Under the pieces are notes generated by a model. The model was given only the letters and a program-made list of their open reading frames with translations. It did no database searches and was not told the DNA's origin. 64,000 nt of DNA from Nelumbo lutea (Eukaryota; Streptophyta; Magnoliopsida; Proteales; Nelumbonaceae). This document shows positions 1-10,564 of this stretch, piece after piece. Made by a program: the position numbers and the translations under genes. Location of the stretch: contig JAKGHH010000008.1 in assembly GCA_022828595.1 (NCBI GenBank), positions 10,397,228 through 10,461,227 of the forward strand. Reading direction: 5' to 3'. How positions within the stretch are numbered: position 1 is the stretch's first letter; every line of letters begins with the position of its first letter.

Positions 1-126
1 ACTGCAGCTGCAGTGTTTGTGCTTGGTTCTCTGTGAAACCGAAAAGCAGCAAGTGCCCAGTTGTGGATTGTAGCAGCTCTATAAGGCAGTGTGCATTTGG
101 TTTTGTGTACTTCTAAACCTAGAATC

Positions 127-1329
127 ATGAATAGTGAAGATTCAGCTACATCCGGAATCTCCACAATGCTGAATGGAATGAGTGGGAGCAGTGACCTATC
201 CTTCCCTATGGTTGTTGTTCCTCTTGATGGGTTAAATTACCTAGAGTGGTCAAGAGGGATCAAGTTATACATAACTGCAAGGGGAAAAATAGGCTACACA
301 AATGGAATAATCAAAGAACCACCTTCTGGAAATGCAGAACATGATAGATGGGATCAGGAGAATAGTATGGTTATGTCATGGCTTTTGATCTCCATGCAAC
401 CGAAAATAAGGAAGAACTTCAAGTGGGCTGAAACTGCAAATGAGATCTGGGAACATGCAAAATCCACATATTCTGAACTTCAACACTATGCCAAGAATTA
501 TCAACTGCGAACAACCTTGTCTACTTGTTAACAGGGGGAGAGAAGTTTATCAGTTTATTACTCTGACTTGACCACTAATTGGAATGAGTTGGACCATTAC
601 CAGAATATTGATTGGAAGTGTGATGAATATGCAAAATTGTATAAGAAACTTGTCTCACAGCAAAGAGTGCTTGCTCTTTTACATGGTCTCAATCCTATCT
701 ATGAATCCATCAGAGTACAAATTCTAAGTTCTAAGGATCTTCCTTTAATTCAGGAGGTCTATGCTCTTGTCCAGTCTGAAGAGAGCAGGAGAAACTTGAT
801 GAACAGCACCGGAGGGGATGCAATTGTGTTGGCAGCAAAGGGGGTTACCTCTACTAGTGGTGAACCTTCTTCCAAGAGAGGGGATCTCCAAAAGAAAGCA
901 GAATATAAGGAAAAATTGTGGTGCACTAATTGTCAAAAGCCCCGGCACACCAAAGATACTTGTTGGGATCTCCATGGGAAACCAAAGTGGGCTCAGGATC
1001 TACCTAAGAAGCAAGGCTCAGATGTAATTAGAAGGCCCGAGCAACAAGGTACCAAGAAACACCACATGGCCAACATGGTTATTCGGGAGAATCAGCCCTC
1101 CACTTCTACTATGACTCAAACACCACATGGCCAACATAGCTACTCTGGATCTGACCCAAGGGAGGATATTGTAAACTCCTTCCGTGACCATTTGGAGCTT
1201 TATGTTAGAGAAATTCGCCAGGTGGATACTCCTCCCACCACCTCTTTTGCATCCACATCAGGTAATCCTGCCACAGCTTTCCATGTTGCTTCTCACAACC
1301 TTGACTCTCCATGGATCAATGATTCTTGA
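127..1329 (+). pseudogene. copia Gag and protease start (broken)
   Basis: The likely start is the ATG at 127 (MNSEDSATSG). The N-terminal part matches the plant copia Gag type (LNYLEWSRGIKLYI, then a UBN2-like stretch). A CX2CX4HX4C zinc knuckle is encoded at 922-963 (CTNCQKPRHTKDTC). A TAA at 529-531 interrupts the same reading frame, so this is a nonsense change and not a frameshift. At 1327-1329 a TGA falls inside the protease active-site motif, where family members read Asp-Ser-Gly-Ala-Ser; the glycine codon is replaced by the stop. The residues after the stop (ASKHMTG) continue in frame. No functional Gag-Pol polyprotein can be made from this copy. Confidence 0.9.
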
Positions 1330-2706
1330 GCGTCAAAACACATGACTGGTATATCCTCTTACTTTCAAACTTATCACCCTCTTTCTGGAAGAGATAAAGT
1401 GAGACTAGCTGATGGATCATACACTTCCATAGCTAGTCAAGAAGCTCTCTCTCTTCCCCTCGGCCTTACTCTTTCTGATGTTCTTTATGTTCCAAAATTA
1501 AAATTCCCTATGAATTTGTTCTCAGTCAGTAGTGTTACAAATTCCTTAAACTGTTTTGTGACTTTTTTCCCTTCCTATTGTGTGATTCAGGATCTGACCT
1601 CGAGGAGGACGATTGGTAGGGGACGTATGGTTGATGGACTCTACATGCTGGAGAATACTGTTCGCCTTCATGTTACAGAGTCTATGAGTCAGTTCGGAAA
1701 GAGTAAAATATATTTGTGGCATTGTCGTCTGGGTCATTTGTCCTTTGAGTCCTTGAAAGTTGTTTTCCCAGAACTGTGCAAGTCTGTGTTTGTTTCTAAT
1801 TTTTCTTGTCAAACGTGTCAGTTAAGCAAGCATTGTAGAACTCAATTTCCTCAAAAAAATAGTAAATCTGAGTTTCCTTTTCACATTGTGCATTCTGATG
1901 TGTGGGGCCCTGTTACTTTACCTTCTGAGAGTGGCTACAAGTACTTCATTACCTTCATTGACGATTATTCCAGATACACTTAGGTATATCCAATGCGAAT
2001 CCGTGAGGAAGTACCAAAAATTATCCAAGATTTTCAACAGATGGTCTTCACCCAATTTCAGACCGAGATCCAAATATTTCAGTCAGACAATGCAAAAGAG
2101 TTTTTTCATAGTGACCTCACGGAGTTCTTTGCTTCACATGGCTCACTTCATCGGAGCTCCTGTGCCCGCACGCCACAACAAAATGGTGTGGCTAAACGGA
2201 AGAACCGACACCTCCTTGAAGTGGCACGGGGTCTACTACTCCACATGAATGTTCCCAAACGATTTTGGCTTGAGGCTGTCCTTTCTTCTACATACCTCAT
2301 TAACCGAATGCCCCCTCGTTGGTTAGAGTACAAAGCCCCACATCAGCTTCTCTTTCCTAAGGCCCCTCTTCTTTTTATCCCTCCTCGTGTTTTTGGTTGT
2401 TGGTACTTTGTCCAAAACCTATCTCCCACCCGAGGGAAATTGGACTCTCGTTCTATCCCGTGCATATTTCTTGGCTACTCATTCTCTCAGAAAGGGTATC
2501 GTTGCTTTGATCCTGTTTCTCGGAGATTCTGTGTCTCCATGGATGTTACCTTCTTTGAAGATGAGCCCTTCTTTCCTTTTTCTCCTCGGGGGGAGTGTAG
2601 ACATGAGGAGAAACTAGTTCAACTTCCTCCTCTTCCTAATCCTTCTCCTCCTTCCCCTTCTCCTTCTGATCCTCCACCTTTCCATGTTTTTTTCTCGTCG
2701 TCGTAA
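1330..2706 (+). pseudogene. copia protease C-terminus and integrase (broken)
   Basis: This stretch continues the Gag frame. The GAG-pre-integrase zinc finger (HHCC) is visible in LWHCRLGHLSFES followed by CQTCQLSKH. The integrase core carries a first Asp in HSDVWGP, a second in QSDNAKEFF and a Glu in NRHLLE, so the DDE triad survives. A TAG at 1981-1983 replaces the tryptophan expected after DDYSRYT; downstream the same frame resumes. The integrase C-terminal region (VFGCWYFVQ, IFLGYS, GYRCFDP) is followed by a Pro/Ser-rich linker. The frame ends at a TAA at 2704-2706, after a frameshift in the T-rich tract near 2690 moves the downstream coding into another frame. Confidence 0.9.
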
Positions 2707-4486
2707 AGGCCAACCAGGTTCAAGAGCTGTGGAGAATCCAAAAGTTGTACCTCAAGTGCCATCAAATTCATCGGGGGAAGATCATACTCACTCAGATAAC
2801 TTGACTCCCAATGATGGTCCTGACCTCCCTGTTGCTAATGATCTTGACCTTCCTATTACCCACAAGAAAGGTGTTAGGTCGTGCACCATTAAACACCCAA
2901 TTTCCAACTTTGTTTCCTATGAGAACATCTCACCTTCATTTTGTGCCTTCCTTACCTCCATTGACAGTATCCCTATTCCCAAGAATGTGGCAGAAGCTCT
3001 CTCAGTACCAAAATGGACAAATGCCATGAAGGAAGAAATTGATGCTCTTCACAAGAATGGCACATGGGAACTTGTTGATCTCCCCAAGGGAAAGGATCCA
3101 GTTGGATGTAAATGGGTGTTCACTGCATGGGGTTGATGGAACCGTGGAGAGGTACAAAGCTCGTTTAGTGGCAAAGGGTTTTACTCAAGTATATGAAGTT
3201 AATTATGCAGAAACATTTGCCCCTGTTGCCAAAATAAATTCTATTAGAGTACTTTTCTCTCTTGCTTCCAATCTGAATTGGGATCTACATCAGCTCGACA
3301 TCAAGAATGCCTTCTTGAATGATGACCTTGAAGAGGAAGTTTATATGGTTCAACCCCCCGGTTTTCTGGTTCAAGGAAATGAACAGAAAGTGTGCAAGTT
3401 AAAGAAGTCTTTATATGGGCTGAAGCTATCACCAAGAGCTTGGTTCAGCAGAGGGGATACAAGCAATGTCAGTTAGATCACACACTGTTTGTAAAAAGGG
3501 GAGAAGGTAAAATGGTTGCCCTAATAGTATATGTGGATGACATAATTGTTACTGGTGACTGGAAAGATGAAATTCAAAGTTTGAAGGGCTTCCTTGCCAC
3601 TCAGTTTGAAGTGAAAGATCTAGGACCTGCCAAATACTTCCTTGGAATTGAGGTTGCCCAATTAAAAAAGGGTATCTTCATCTCCCAAATGAAATAATTC
3701 CTAGACTTGCTTAAGGACACTGGAAAGATTGGGGTTAAGCCAGTTGACTCTCCCATTGACCCCAACCATAAGTTAAGTGACAGCCAAGGTGAACCACTTA
3801 AGGATGTGAAGCAATTTCAAAGGCTTGTAGGGAGATTGTTGTACCTCTCTATGACTCGTCCAGACATAGCATATGTTGTTGGTGTCCTCAGCCAGTTCAT
3901 GCATGCACCTAGGTCCACTCATCTTGAAGCAGCGGAGAGAATACTGCAGTATCTTAAGAAGTTCCCGGGTGCTGGCTTATTATTCCAGAAACATGGACAT
4001 TTGAGAGTTGAAATTTACACAGATACAGATTGGGCTGGATCTCGAAGTGATAGAAGGTCTACTAGTGGTTACTGCACCTTTGTAGGAGGGAACCTTGTTA
4101 CTTGGAGGAGTAAGAAGCAAATCGTGGTAGCTAGATCTAGTGCTGAAGCTGAGTACCGTGCAATGGCACACGGAGTAGCCAAAGGTATGTGGATAAAGAA
4201 TATATTGGGAGAGTTGGGTTTTCCAATAGACAAACCCATGACTCTACTCTGTGACAACAAGGCAGCTATAAGTATCGCTGCTAACCCGATACTACATGAT
4301 AGGACAAAGCACATTGAAGTTGACAAGCACTTTATCAGAGAGAAAATCATCACAAGCGATGTATGCACTCCATACATCAGCTCTGAAGACCAATTAGCAA
4401 ACATCTTTACAAAAAGGATAAACAATTCCAGACACCAAGATCTTTGTGACAAGTTGGGCATGATTGATATCTATACTCCAACTTGA
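2684..4486 (+). pseudogene. copia reverse transcriptase and RNase H (broken)
   Basis: The reverse transcriptase begins with [20 protein letters not shown]. It is frameshifted near 3125 just after KWVF, continues in a second frame with [14 protein letters not shown] and LDIKNAFLN, and is frameshifted again with a small deletion near 3440 after SLYGL and SPRAWF. The catalytic YVDD motif is encoded at 3530-3541. A TAA at 3695-3697 sits between the reverse transcriptase palm and its connection. The RNase H part carries TDTDWAGSRSDRRSTSGY, SSAEAEYRA and DNKAA, and ends QLANIFTK through a TGA at 4484-4486 just before the polypurine tract. This is the usual C-terminus of plant copia polyproteins. 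Confidence 0.93.
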
Positions 4487-4493
4487 GGGGGAG

Positions 4494-4702
4494 GGTTGAC
4501 AGATGTATTGTATGTACTGTACACAGGTTTAGTGCTCGTAGGGGTATTTTTGTAATTTTGTAGACCTCTTGTGTTGTACAGCCAGTATAGTATAAATACA
4601 AATGCTTCACTCGCATGAAGCAGTTCTTTTGAGGCCTTAAGTCTGCAGCCTCTTCTCTTCTCCTTCTTCTTCTTCTTCTTCTTCTTCTTCTTCTGCTCAA
4701 CA
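4494..4702 (+). repeat. 3' LTR of the copia element
   Basis: The LTR follows a G-rich polypurine tract. Its left end reads GTTGAC (canonical TGTTGA with one change) and its right end reads TCAACA, giving the short inverted repeat expected of an LTR. A TATA box (TAGTATAAATA) lies at 4588-4598 and a CTT microsatellite at about 4663-4694 near the 3' end. The five bases after it (GCTAG, 4703-4707) would be the right target-site copy. The left copy is outside the window, so this cannot be confirmed. Confidence 0.75.
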
Positions 4703-4801
4703 GCTAGTATACATAATAAATATAATTTTTATAGGAAATCATTATTAGGTAACAAAAATAAAGTTCAAGAGCTTTTTTATAATATAATGTTAGAATTCAG
4801 G

Positions 4802-4975
4802 TGCTATCACTTGGTATAAAGGTAAGATCATGGGCTGGAAAGAATGAGAACATAGGTTCAAGTCTGAGGGCAGCAACTTTTTACGAAAAAATGACAAAGG
4901 TTGAGACTGTACCTAGTCTACCCCTCCCAACACACCAGATAGCCAGGAACATCATTGGGTAATGGCCTTTTTTTT
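4802..4975 (+). mobile_element. tRNA-derived SINE, copy 1
   Basis: A box-A-like sequence (CTTGGTATAAAGG, 4810-4822) and a box B (GGTTCAAGTCT, 4855-4865) are spaced as in a tRNA. The unrelated 3' body is followed by GGTAATGGCC and a T-run at 4968-4975. The same head, body (CAAAGGTTG, then CCAGAT) and GGTAATGG tail recur at 59765-59931, and a more diverged version at 53335-53455. Repetition at three unlinked places argues for a SINE family rather than a chance pol III promoter. Confidence 0.7.
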
Positions 4976-5860
4976 AAATGTTAATATTTGAAAACATATA
5001 GATTCTTTTATTAGAGAAGAAGGAAAGAACAAATACACAATGGTGATAAGATATCAAAAGAACAAACTCGAAAAAACACACACCCAAATAAACAAATTCA
5101 ACAAAAAAAAAAGCTAACCTTTAAGATACAGAAAACCAACCCAAACAAAACAGCAAACTGCACCCATAGAACAATCAGATCATCAAAAAACTCATATAAA
5201 AACCCAAAGCACCAACTAGAACCAACATCAATCACCGACCCGCTTCACCACTTAAAAATTTTCTTTGATCAAAGTATGTTTCTTCCAGATCTCAGGAAAT
5301 TTTTCTCGCAAATTCTTCCCCTCCCACAAAAGAAATCCCTAAAATCTTGCTTACACTGACTTCCACTTCCACTATTTTTTCCAAGTCTAAATTTCTTTCT
5401 ACTTTCCTCACTCTATCCAGACACACCTCCTCATCATTCTCTTTACTTTCTCCAAACTCTTCTAAAACACCCTTATCCCCCTCCAGCTTCTTCTCCAAGG
5501 GAAGAGAAACATCTTTTTGACAGTCTGCAATCGATTCCAAACCCTTACTTTCCAAACCTTCTTCTGAATGATCCAATACATTACTAGGTTTTTCCAAATG
5601 CTTTAATATGTTTTCTTTTTTTTTTTTTTTGTTCCCTTCCTCTTTTAGATGTGCCCACAAGTGTATCGGATTCTGATTCTCATATTTGTGTCCATGGCCA
5701 TGCAACATTGTCTGCAATAAAAATAAGGACGAATCCCCAAATGACATTTCACTCAAGACAAAGTATGTGACTAGCTGTACTTTTGATGGAAAGGAAGGTG
5801 ATTTAGTTCTGATTGTCATGTTTGTGTCCATGCAACCTTTTTTTTTTTCTTCATGGGCTA
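4976..5860 (-). other. Possible retroposed fragment with a charged 179-codon ORF, unrecognised
   Basis: Read on the - strand, the left end shows an AATAAA-like tail and an A-rich stretch close to 4970, as expected for a retroposon 3' end. An open frame runs 5831 to 5292. It is Lys/Glu-rich (SEEGLESKGLES, EFGESKENDEEV) with no domain I recognise. A segment near 5664-5700 resembles one near 5808-5830, so the ORF start contains a short internal duplication. It may be the ORF1 or gag-like remnant of a LINE, or chance. The low-complexity composition makes it unsafe to call as a gene. Confidence 0.25.
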
Positions 5861-7928
5861 CACATCAGGGGGTAGCCCATCCCTCATCCCCTTAACCCCC
5901 CCCCACCCACCCTGGTGGCAGCAGGATCTCTGCTACAATGAATCAGAAAGGAAGGCCTATTAAGTTGTTTTGCCCATGCTTGAGTTCTTTCCTCTCTCTG
6001 TAATACTGACCTCAAATTGAATAATCCTGTTCACTCACTATCTAGTGGCAGCTTGACAAGGGTCTAATTACATGAGCATGGATGAGAATATTTGAGATCA
6101 AAGAGAAAGCTCTTATTTGCACACAGGCAGTAAATACTTGCTGTCTCTACCTGTTTAAGTTACTCTAAATCTCCCATGGTTCAAATCAGATGTTTCATGA
6201 CCAAAACTATGATAGCCGTTGTGTTTGAAGCCATTTACGAAAATTCTAAAATCAAACATTATAAAACCCCATACAACTTGGATTCTTGAGGTTATAGTCA
6301 TCTGCATATAGTACCCAAACCAAATGCCTCAGACTCTTGCTAGAATGCAATTCTGGACATTATTCATATATCAGAATGATATCCAAATAACCCCTTCATG
6401 CTTATCCTTTAAGAAAAATTAAAAGAAAGGAAAGACAGAGTAGAGAACTATGTCTCAACTTAATCAAATCAAATTACATAAATTGTATAAATCTTACGAC
6501 TCACAAATTGAATGGTAGGATTCAAAAAGTAATTGTAAGAATTTTGCATAAAAGGATTCAAACATAAGATTTGAAATTTTGAATCTGAGGTGGCCTTGGG
6601 ATTCATTGTTCAAATGATCAAATCATGAATTATATCATAAATCATTGCTGTCCAAAATAATCATATTACAAATCATGAGATTGTGACAACCATGACATAG
6701 ATACACAAAATGAGAGATCATCTGATGATTACCTTCTTTACATAAAATGGAAGATTTGTATTGGAATGCAAGCACACATCTTAAGGGTCCATAACTCCAT
6801 ATCAGAATTACGCAACATGACAAGACCCATTAGGGCCATGCAAATTCTTTTAGACTGATTGAAGTATGCAACCTAGAAAATAAATATGCCCTGAATGAGG
6901 AGTCATAATTCCTCTGTTTGGCAAAGCTTAAACCAGGTAGTTGGTATTGGCTTATCTTTAAATACTAAAACTCCTCAAGCACCAATACTTCCTGCAGTGT
7001 TCTTTGTCAGGGGCTTTTCCCAAGGTATGGTTCAGGGGAACGGAAATTTTAGAAGTTATGATAGGTAGTACCTTTCCTTCGTTCGTGCTATGTGCGTTTG
7101 GGACTTTTTTGTGAAATTATTTAAGTTATATAAAACGCCAAAAATCCACATAATTTAAAAATGCAAGACACAAAGCTTAAAAATACATAAAGGCATGAAC
7201 TAGACTTAATAATTAGAGTGCAAAAAATGTTATCTATTAGTCTATAAAGCACACGAAAACCTAGGTTTGCATAAAAAGTAAATGAGAGTGCAACACATGT
7301 TTTCTATTAGTCTACAAAGCACATGATAACCTATAGTTTTATAGAAAGAAAATGAGGTATGGGATAGTTCAAACAGATAAAGTAACGCATTAAGTTGTTA
7401 CGGCAAGGAAAAAAATGATCAAAGAAATAAAGTACAACATTTCAGTTTACAAACCATAATCTGTAAACAAATCCGAAACTAAAACGCGGAAAGATTGCAG
7501 CCTAGAACGACGAAAGATATTAAGAAGAGGACAACAATAAAGAGACTAAGAAATCTAACACAGAAACAGAAAATTAGGGCATTTTAGTGAACTGAGAGCA
7601 ATAAAGATTATTCCTTTTAACCAGTAGCCAATACATCAAGTTCAAAACTTTAACTGTAAGTGCATAATGTAACACCTGGAAATCAACTGAAATTAGGGCG
7701 TGAATACACAAATCGACACATACGAAATAAATATAAGAAAGGAAACAAAGAATTATTTTTTACAAGCGTAGAATGATTATAAACAGAATATAAACGCAAC
7801 ACATAAAACTAAAGAGAAAGATAACTGAAACTCGTCAATGAATACCAAAGCAAACTATGAATTACGTCTGCAAATCACTAAAATGAACCAATGAAAGAAA
7901 AAATCGGACGAAATAAAATAAAATTTAC
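5861..7928. other. No recognisable gene; AT-rich intron-like DNA
   Basis: The stretch is AT-rich with a C-run near 5898. One local duplication is visible: GTGCAA with TTTTCTATTAGTCTA and AAAGCACA recurs at about 7218-7255 and 7280-7325. I see no open frame with family similarity and no pol III gene. It may belong to the first intron of the CCDC25-like gene. Confidence 0.5.
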
Positions 7929-8041
7929 CAGATATCCTCGGGAAAACCATATTTGATGAGCTCTTCGTTCTCGTATTTGTCCAATCCCATGAAAATAGTG
8001 TAATCACCGGCCTCTGGTCGAGCTTTGAAGTAGAACACCAT
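7929..8041 (-). CDS. CCDC25: CCDC25/NFACT-R-like protein, first coding exon only
   Basis: The exon runs from the ATG at 8041-8039 to a GTAAAT donor at 7928-7923. It encodes 37 complete codons plus the first two bases of a Trp codon. The peptide begins [19 protein letters not shown] and ends KYGFPEDI(W), the strongly conserved N-terminus of eukaryotic CCDC25, a small protein with an NFACT-R (DUF814) domain. A leader of about 90 bases and a TATA-like sequence lie upstream. The expected continuation (an FHVDK-type segment on the - strand) is not seen between 7928 and position 1. The rest of the gene is therefore either beyond the left edge, with a first intron longer than 7.9 kb that holds the copia element and a SINE, or missing, in which case this is an orphan exon. 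Confidence 0.8.
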
Positions 8042-8130
8042 CGTTTCTTCTCCTCTCAAAACCAGAAAAATTAGGGTTTTGAGATTGGAGAGAACAATTT
8101 GAGGAGGAAAAACAGGACAAAGGGAAGAAA

Positions 8131-8140
8131 AGATATATAG
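8131..8140 (-). promoter_or_regulatory. Putative TATA box of the CCDC25-like exon
   Basis: CTATATATCT on the - strand lies about 90 bases upstream of the ATG at 8041. The sequence between them is CT-rich and A-rich (ending AGGAGAAGAAACG before the ATG), as in many plant 5' leaders. The position fits a promoter, but there is no expression evidence. Confidence 0.45.
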
Positions 8141-8249
8141 TCTTTCGGAACGATCAATTGGCAGCGTAGGACGAGGGGAGAACCAAAGAAGGTGAGAGCA
8201 CCAAACGGGGGGAAAATCGAATAAAGAATCCAGAGAATACAAAAAAGGA

Positions 8250-9261
8250 TTTATGCTTTCTATCCACCGGTGTAAATTGAAATAAGTATTTTTTCAGTTT
8301 TGCCCCTACATTTTATGATTGTGCAAACAACACCTTTATAATTAATAATGTTTACAGTAATGTGCTTAATAATGTTTTCTTCTTGGAAGGTTTGCGCCGT
8401 TTGCCTCGACTTTGGGACAGTGAGACTTAGCCTCCCTGAATTTTCATTTGTGATAAATTTCCACTCCGAATTTTTAGATTCCTGAACTTTACCCCGCTCT
8501 GTTAATAGACTTCGTGGCAAATTACAAAGATGCCCAACCAAAGTTTCTATTTTTCTATTTTATTGTACTTTTCTTTTTTCTTTCTTTCTTTCCTCACAAT
8601 ATTTGTATTTTTTTAATTTTTATTGGATTTTTTGCTGTAAATTTTGTAATGTATTTTTCAATTTCGTTTTTTTTTTTTGCAAATTATATTGTTTTTGTGC
8701 TTTCTTCTTTTTATTTTTTTCTTGTATTTTACTATTTTTTACCTTTTAGAGTCACAGTGTATTTTCTGTAAAGAACGACCCTGAGTTTTTTTGGGGGGGG
8801 TACTTTCTTCTTATTTTATTTCAACTAGAGCCACAATGGTTTTGATGGCTCTATGCTGTGTAGCTGTGTTGCCTTCGAGTTGAGATGGGATTCAATCACT
8901 GGAAGGCCCACTCAAATAACCATCATAGTTTTACATTTGGAATATCTCCCCATGAAATAAAGTATAAAAATTACAGAAATGTTCCTAATGCAAGGCTGAA
9001 AAGGCTGTTTGAAGTGTTAGAACGGACCTTACAGCGACTGAAGTCAATTTCCTTCCAGTTTTGGTGTGGAAAGTTCAATGGCATGGAAAGAGAAGGGATA
9101 CGCTCCCAATGGTAGCTGGAGATTTGAGAGTGTTGTTTGAGTTCGAAAAATGAAATATGATTTGACTTTTAGGTTGTGTTTGGATAAATATTTTTAAAGT
9201 ATTTTGTGTTTCAACAACAAAAAAAAAAACTTCGGAGTTTGGTAATCTATGTTTTTTAAAA
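8250..9261. other. Intergenic DNA, no gene seen
   Basis: Long T-rich stretches (8540-8760) give a hydrophobic but meaningless open frame. The segment around 8290-8420 (TTTTGCCCCTAC, GTGCAAACAACACC) looks like a generic dispersed plant repeat. Confidence 0.4.
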
Positions 9262-9269
9262 TAGAAAAC

Positions 9270-10033
9270 CGATGTTTTAAAACATGGAGACGTGACCCGA
9301 GGCGTTCCACTACTTAGAGGCGTAAAGCGTAGTTGAGAACACAAGAGGCGTAAGCCTCCTTAAGGTTAGGAGGAAGATGAATAGGGATGATCACTTCAGC
9401 CTGCCCTAGAAATTCCAAGCTTGGGCATGGGTTTTGTGTTCAGGCCCGCCCCGGGCCTGGGCCCACATCATGCCCGCAAAAGTTAGGGCCGGGCTTGGGC
9501 TTAATACTTCAAGCCCGGCCCAGGCCCACATATATTTAAACTTACACATTTTTGTATAATGTATACATATGTATACATATTATTTTACATTATATTTATA
9601 TATTTTATATATAAATATTATAACATGACATATATAATTTATATTATATGTAATATTTTATATTATATAATGTATAAAATATGTTTATATGCATGCTATG
9701 TCATTTAATATATAGATATGTAATGTTTTATATATGAGTGGCATTGGCCCGAAATCAAGCCTGGCCTAGGCCCGTATAGACCTAGGTGGCCCGGCCCATG
9801 GTCACCCCTAAGGATGAAGAGGAAGGGGGGATCTCATTTTTTCTTTATTGTTAATAAAAATCTTTTATATTAAGAAGAATAAAGATGCATAGCATTAGCT
9901 GAAAGGGGGGTCTTGTCGAAGTAGCGGTGAGCATACGCCTTAGAGGTGTCAGTGCCTCTGCATATGCCTCAGGGCGTTTTGGGAGCACCTCACGCCTCTA
10001 GGCATACGCCTCCAAGCCTTTTAAAACACTACA
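9270..10033. mobile_element. hAT-like MITE (outer), interrupted by a second MITE
   Basis: The termini are CGATGTTTTAAAAC on the left and TTTTAAAACACTA on the right, inverted copies of each other with further subterminal similarity (GGAGACGTG, GAGGCG against CGCCTC, GGCATACGCCTCC). They are flanked by TAGAAAAC (9262-9269) and CAGAAAAC (10034-10041), an 8-bp target duplication with one mismatch, as hAT elements make. Without the inserted element at 9382-9810 it would be about 330 bp. It has no coding capacity. Confidence 0.7.
9382..9810. mobile_element. hAT-like MITE nested in the 9270-10033 element
   Basis: It starts TAGGGATGATCAC and ends GGTCACCCCTA, flanked by AAGATGAA (9374-9381) and AGGATGAA (9811-9818). 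The ends are rich in GGGCC/GGGCTTGGGC motifs and the centre (9540-9740) is almost pure AT. This GC-rich-end, AT-rich-middle layout recurs in other members of the family in this window. Confidence 0.8.
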
Positions 10034-10041
10034 GAAAACAT

Positions 10042-10450
10042 CCAAAATAAAAATACTTATGCAACAAAAAGTAAAAATTCATATTTTTCGGGTTAATTGC
10101 ATATTAGTATCTTATACTTTGAAGATAATCTCATTTTATCACCTGAGATTCAAAATGTATCATTATTCATTGTAATACTTAAACTCCCAAAAACTAAATG
10201 TTTAGTCCTTCACCGTTAACAGATGATACATTGTGTAATAGAATTATCAAACTATCCTCTATTTAAATGATTTCCACCATTGTTCTTCAAAGTTTCATCC
10301 ATGATTTCCACCATTACAATAGAAGGTCGAATGCATAGTAGATTCCCCAAGGATCTGTCCCAAATGAGAGTGGGCATGGGCCCAAGAGGAATAGGGATGG
10401 AAAGTGGCACCTGATGGCCCCACCTTGCCCTAATGCCATTTCTAGAGATT
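10042..10450. other. Intergenic repeat-like DNA, no gene
   Basis: GGTTAATTGCATATTAG at about 10090 begins a dispersed plant repeat type (CTTATACTTTGAAG, then CAAAATGTATCATT). A - strand open frame at 10252-10473 shows no recognisable domain. Confidence 0.35.
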
Positions 10451-10564
10451 ACATCAGCACCCCACATGTACATTTTCTAAATTTGTCATTGGGAGATGTT
10501 CCCAATACACTGTTGGAATGCACTGTAGGGACACTGTGAGGCATGCCTTATGGGGTGCCGATGT
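10451..10564. mobile_element. Foldback element, truncated copy (GTATTGGGAACATC family)
   Basis: The left end ACATCAGCACCCCACATG is the inverse of the right end CATGCCTTATGGGGTGCCGATGT with a few changes. The core GGGAGATGTTCCCAATACACTGTTGG is shared, in reverse complement, with 24851-24996, 36427-36560 and 55736-55912. The left arm is shorter than the right. It abuts the AP180 fragment and supplies that open frame's first codons. Confidence 0.6.

Larger units (their letters stand above)
1..4702 (+). mobile_element. Ty1/copia LTR retrotransposon, degenerate, 5' end outside window
   Basis: Coding domains occur in copia order: Gag with a zinc knuckle, protease, GAG-pre-integrase and integrase, reverse transcriptase, RNase H, then a polypurine tract (about 4486-4495) and a 3' LTR. 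Integrase before reverse transcriptase identifies Ty1/copia rather than Ty3/gypsy. The 5' LTR and primer-binding site are not in the window. The reading frame is broken by in-frame stops at 529-531, 1327-1329, 1981-1983 and 3695-3697, and by frameshifts near 2690, 3125 and 3440. The copy is therefore non-autonomous, although every domain is still easy to recognise, which suggests a moderately old insertion. It lies on the 3' side of the CCDC25-like exon at 7929-8041, possibly in that gene's first intron. Confidence 0.95.

Noticed and set aside
8514..8771. Open frame encoding a very hydrophobic peptide
   Set aside because: It comes from T-rich DNA (Phe/Leu/Ile only), with no family similarity or gene context.
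10252..10473. - strand frame next to the AP180 fragment as part of the same pseudogene
   Set aside because: Opposite strand, and no ANTH-domain similarity that I can see.
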